From Candidatus Omnitrophota bacterium (GTDB taxonomy: Bacteria > Omnitrophota > Gorgyraeia > Zapsychrales > Zapsychraceae), in the NCBI GenBank assembly GCA_018399915.1, contig JAGYNW010000086.1:1-8171 (forward strand): a DNA stretch of 8,171 nucleotides, written 5' to 3'. Positions 5,968 through 8,171 of this stretch are shown here, in pieces (the first letter of the stretch is position 1; every line of letters starts with the position of its first letter). The notes under the pieces are model-generated. The model was not told the DNA's origin and did not search any database. It was given only the letters and a program-made list of their open reading frames with translations. The translations under genes were made by a program, and so were the position numbers.

Positions 5968-6912
5968 TCACCATAAAAGTGCCGACCCCCTTGGCCGCGA
6001 ATCTACGAAAGAACCAACAAAACGGACTTCGCGCACCAGATCCACATCAAACCTCTGCCTGACTTTTTCCGCCATCATTCCTGATAAGACGTAAACATCC
6101 CTTGCGGTACAATCTTTATCCTTTACAATAATATTCGCATGTTTTTCGTATACCCGGGCGCCGCCATAATGCATCTGTTTGGCATTAATCTGTTCGAGCA
6201 ATAAACCTGCCGACTGTCTTTTGCCTTTTTCCTTAATTGGTTCAAGATTCCGGAAAAAACTTCCCGCAGAAGGGATGGTCTGATAGGGAGGATGTTTTTC
6301 CCTGCGCAAACGCAAAATCGCTTTCCTTTCTTGATCCAGACGAGCTTTATCATCTCGGGACAAAGACAGTCGTACCGATAAGATCACATCTGAAGTCCTT
6401 TTCAATAAAGAATCCCTATATCCAAAATCAAGCTCTTGGGCAGGTACTTGTTTTTTAAACCCTTGTGGGGTTATAATCTTAACCGAATGAAGACTCTGAC
6501 TCATTTGTTCACCAAAAGCCCCCGCATTACCGGCAACCGCTCCTCCAACGGTGCCGGGGATACCGCTTAAAGAAACCAACCCGGCCCAACCCTGCGCCAC
6601 CGTGTAAGAAATGAGGTCATCAAGAACCGTACCGGCTGAGACCTCAATATCTGTTCCATCATGTTCGACACAAACTTTATCGCTCAGGAACCTCACGACA
6701 TAAGCATCAATTCCTTGATCAGAAAAAAGAAGATTTGATCCCCGGCCCATCAAAAGAAACGGCTCCTTACGGGCTCGAAAGTAGGCAAGCGCGGATTCCA
6801 CTTGTGCCGGGCTTTCACAACAGATCAGCCCCTTACAAGGTCCTCCCAGTTGAAAGGTCGTAAAATCACAAAGGCACGCACCAGGCTGTATCAACGATAC
6901 GATTTCATTCAT
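5968..6912 (-). CDS. murB: UDP-N-acetylenolpyruvoylglucosamine reductase (MurB)
   Basis: MurB is the cytoplasmic FAD enzyme that uses NADPH to reduce UDP-GlcNAc-enolpyruvate to UDP-MurNAc, the second committed step of peptidoglycan synthesis. The FAD-binding part shows FTTFQLGGP (17-25), GRGSNLL (56-62) and SGIPGTVGGAVAGNAGAFG (116-134). YRDS (165-168) carries the expected active-site Arg166, AGSFFRN (216-222) the proton-donor Ser218, and VREVRF (293-298) the catalytic Glu295. At 314 residues, with a short spacer between YRDS and GSFF, it resembles the shorter type II enzymes rather than the longer E. coli form. The start follows the ferredoxin stop by six bases with only a weak purine run (TGAGAAA). 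About 14 residues follow the usual final EVRF-(I/V)G motif (SFVDSRPRGSALLW), a modest C-terminal extension. No other mur or fts gene lies within the window, so it is not visibly part of a division-and-wall cluster. Confidence 0.96.
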   Translation of the reverse strand: MNEIVSLIQPGACLCDFTTFQLGGPCKGLICCESPAQVESALAYFRARKEPFLLMGRGSNLLFSDQGIDAYVVRFLSDKVCVEHDGTDIEVSAGTVLDDLISYTVAQGWAGLVSLSGIPGTVGGAVAGNAGAFGEQMSQSLHSVKIITPQGFKKQVPAQELDFGYRDSLLKRTSDVILSVRLSLSRDDKARLDQERKAILRLRREKHPPYQTIPSAGSFFRNLEPIKEKGKRQSAGLLLEQINAKQMHYGGARVYEKHANIIVKDKDCTARDVYVLSGMMAEKVRQRFDVDLVREVRFVGSFVDSRPRGSALLW

Positions 6913-6918
6913 AGTTTC

Positions 6919-7173
6919 TCAGAAAGTTATTTTCACGGTTCCTTTTTGAATCGCACACAAACATCCCAAACGCGTCTCAGCGTCCAGGCCGAGGTCTTTT
7001 TCCTCATCAGTCAATCCGCTCAAATTCTCAGCGCCTTCCAATACAGATATTTGGCACTGTCCACAAACACCGGTATTGCAGTCAAACACCAACCCTTCCT
7101 GATGGCATGCGTCCGCTATCGGAGAACCGTCGGGAACTTTATACTCTTTATTATTAATTATTAAAATAGCCAT
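6919..7173 (-). CDS. Small [2Fe-2S] plant-type ferredoxin
   Basis: This 84-residue protein has the beta-grasp ferredoxin pattern. MAILIINNKEYKVPDGSPI forms the first hairpin, followed by a helix (ADACHQEGL) and the cluster loop FDCNTGVCGQCQI. The C-x4-C-x2-C cysteines are 32, 37 and 40, and the fourth ligand is most likely Cys71 in RLGCLC. Cys23 and Cys73 are extra and probably not ligands. The family carries single electrons between a reductase and cytoplasmic partner enzymes. The gene lies 24 bp after ispH and 6 bp before murB and has the clearest Shine-Dalgarno sequence in this cluster. The neighbouring IspH is a 4Fe-4S enzyme that needs a ferredoxin or flavodoxin as electron donor, so a redox partnership is a reasonable inference but is not shown by sequence. 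It could equally serve other enzymes. Confidence 0.93.
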   Translation of the reverse strand: MAILIINNKEYKVPDGSPIADACHQEGLVFDCNTGVCGQCQISVLEGAENLSGLTDEEKDLGLDAETRLGCLCAIQKGTVKITF

Positions 7174-7178
7174 CTTTA

Positions 7179-7183
7179 CTCCT
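7179..7183 (-). promoter_or_regulatory. Ribosome-binding site of the ferredoxin gene
   Basis: AGGAG on the minus strand, five bases before ATG 7173. It is the strongest Shine-Dalgarno sequence in the ispH-ferredoxin-murB cluster and fixes the ferredoxin start. Confidence 0.8.
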
Positions 7184-7197
7184 ATGTATTTAAAAGA

Positions 7198-8118
7198 TTA
7201 AATTTCCGGTAACACAAATTTAATATTTTTTTCCGGATTTTCATAAAGATGCACCTTAGCCTCAGGATATTTTTCTTGGATCTTCACGATCACACCGTCA
7301 ACAATCACCCGGGGGACAGACGCCCCGGAACTGATTCCGATCTTATTTTTCCCTTTCAAAATATCCATATCAAGCTCCCGGGCATTATCAATAATGTGAG
7401 TGGGAATGCCGGCATTCATTCCTGTTTCTCGCAACCGGTTGCTGTTAGAACTATTGGGAGAACCGCAAATGATAATCAGATCGCAAAACCGGGCTAATTC
7501 CTTAACTGCATTCTGTCGGTTTTGTGTCGCATAACACAGATCCGAATGGACAGGAGACTTCAAATTCGGGAATTTCTTCTCTAATTGCTTGATCAATTTT
7601 TTTGTAAAATCCACGGATAAAGTTGTTTGCGTGACAAAAGAAACCTCAGCACTCGGATCAATAGCCAACTTATCAATATCCTGTTCGCTTTCAACAATGT
7701 GCAATAAATCATCATCCACATAACCGGCTGTCCCGATAAGCTCCTGGTGGCCTTTATGGCCCATCAAAATCACATGATAACCTTCTTGAGAAAACCGGAC
7801 CGCTTCCTTGTGGACCTTGGTAACCAGCGGACAGGTGGCATCAATAATATCCAGATTCCGTTTTTGGGCTTGGCTAACGACGTCGGGGGGGACCCCATGA
7901 GCACTGAAAATAATCCTTTTACCGACAGGCACATCAGCAATATTCTCAACAAAAATCACACCCCGTTGCTTAAAGGAATTGACCACATAGGTGTTGTGCA
8001 CAATATCATGATACACATAAAGGGGGGCCCCATATTTAGCCAATGCGGTTTCCACAATATTCATGGCAAAGGCAACGCCTGAGCAGAATCCCTGAGTTTT
8101 CGCTAAATAAATGTCCAT
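7198..8118 (-). CDS. ispH: 4-hydroxy-3-methylbut-2-enyl diphosphate reductase (IspH/LytB)
   Basis: IspH carries out the last step of the MEP pathway, reductive dehydroxylation of HMBPP to IPP and DMAPP, using a [4Fe-4S] cluster. All key residues are in place: the cluster cysteines Cys12 (GFCSGV), Cys96 (DATCPLV) and Cys195 (DLCYATQ); the diphosphate-binding histidines His41 (VHNTYVV), His74 (AHGVPPD) and His124 (GHKGHQE) with Glu126 beside the latter; Thr165 (VTQTTLS); SSN at 223-225 (GSPNSSNSNRL); and Ser267 (SSGASVP). The length of 306 residues is normal, and the N-terminus aligns with the family, Cys12 being at the usual position. An in-frame TAA lies just upstream of ATG 8118, so no earlier start is possible; the ribosome-binding site is poor. 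It is the first gene of the ispH-ferredoxin-murB cluster within the window; upstream genes cannot be seen. Its product feeds the undecaprenyl lipid carrier among other isoprenoids. Confidence 0.97.
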   Translation of the reverse strand: MDIYLAKTQGFCSGVAFAMNIVETALAKYGAPLYVYHDIVHNTYVVNSFKQRGVIFVENIADVPVGKRIIFSAHGVPPDVVSQAQKRNLDIIDATCPLVTKVHKEAVRFSQEGYHVILMGHKGHQELIGTAGYVDDDLLHIVESEQDIDKLAIDPSAEVSFVTQTTLSVDFTKKLIKQLEKKFPNLKSPVHSDLCYATQNRQNAVKELARFCDLIIICGSPNSSNSNRLRETGMNAGIPTHIIDNARELDMDILKGKNKIGISSGASVPRVIVDGVIVKIQEKYPEAKVHLYENPEKNIKFVLPEI

Positions 8119-8171
8119 AAATATTCTTTATCGAAAAATCCATTTGAATTCATATTAAATATTCACTATAA

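Noticed and set aside
8119..8171. Promoter of ispH
   Set aside because: The 53 bp are AT-rich and cut off by the window edge. No convincing -35/-10 pair could be picked out.

Overview
The window (8171 bp) looks like a chromosomal segment of a Gram-negative bacterium, most plausibly an uncultivated member of Omnitrophota (PVC group). That placement is from memory of protein style and was not searched. The cues are secreted proteins that combine a 'YYPxPxG' mature N-terminus, YadA-like head repeats and an S74 chaperone, together with a DUF4190/pilin-like chimaera. MurB and IspH show that the host makes peptidoglycan and uses the MEP isoprenoid pathway.

Layout. At 1-474 (+) is the 3' part of a membrane protein whose start lies outside the window: the end of a DUF4190-like region runs into a pilin-like hydrophobic helix and a small extracytoplasmic domain. 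It converges on a block of minus-strand genes. Transcribed from right to left, these are ispH (8118-7198), a small 2Fe-2S ferredoxin (7173-6919), murB (6912-5968), a 95-bp AT-rich gap, and three tandem paralogous fibre genes (5872-4055, 4058-2280, 2280-529).

The fibre genes occupy about 5.3 kb, two thirds of the window. Each encodes a Sec signal peptide, a conserved mature N-terminus, a module with two cysteines exactly 20 residues apart, a 'GIG' tail-fibre-like segment, a head of 13.5 YadA-type repeats of 14 residues, a 'VIGNG...NALTILK' connector, and a C-terminal peptidase S74 intramolecular chaperone with the self-cleavage Ser and Lys kept. The genes overlap by 4 and 1 nt, so they are probably co-translated. 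The heads are 189, 189 and 192 residues long, although their sequences have diverged strongly. The likely product is a set of secreted, trimeric, self-processing surface fibres. No classical autotransporter anchor is present, so the mode of export and attachment is open.

The ispH-ferredoxin-murB group is tightly spaced (24 and 6 nt). IspH needs an external one-electron donor, so the intervening ferredoxin is a reasonable candidate partner. IspH (precursors of the undecaprenyl carrier) and MurB (UDP-MurNAc) both feed cell-wall synthesis. No RNA genes, insertion sequences, CRISPR arrays or phage genes were seen.
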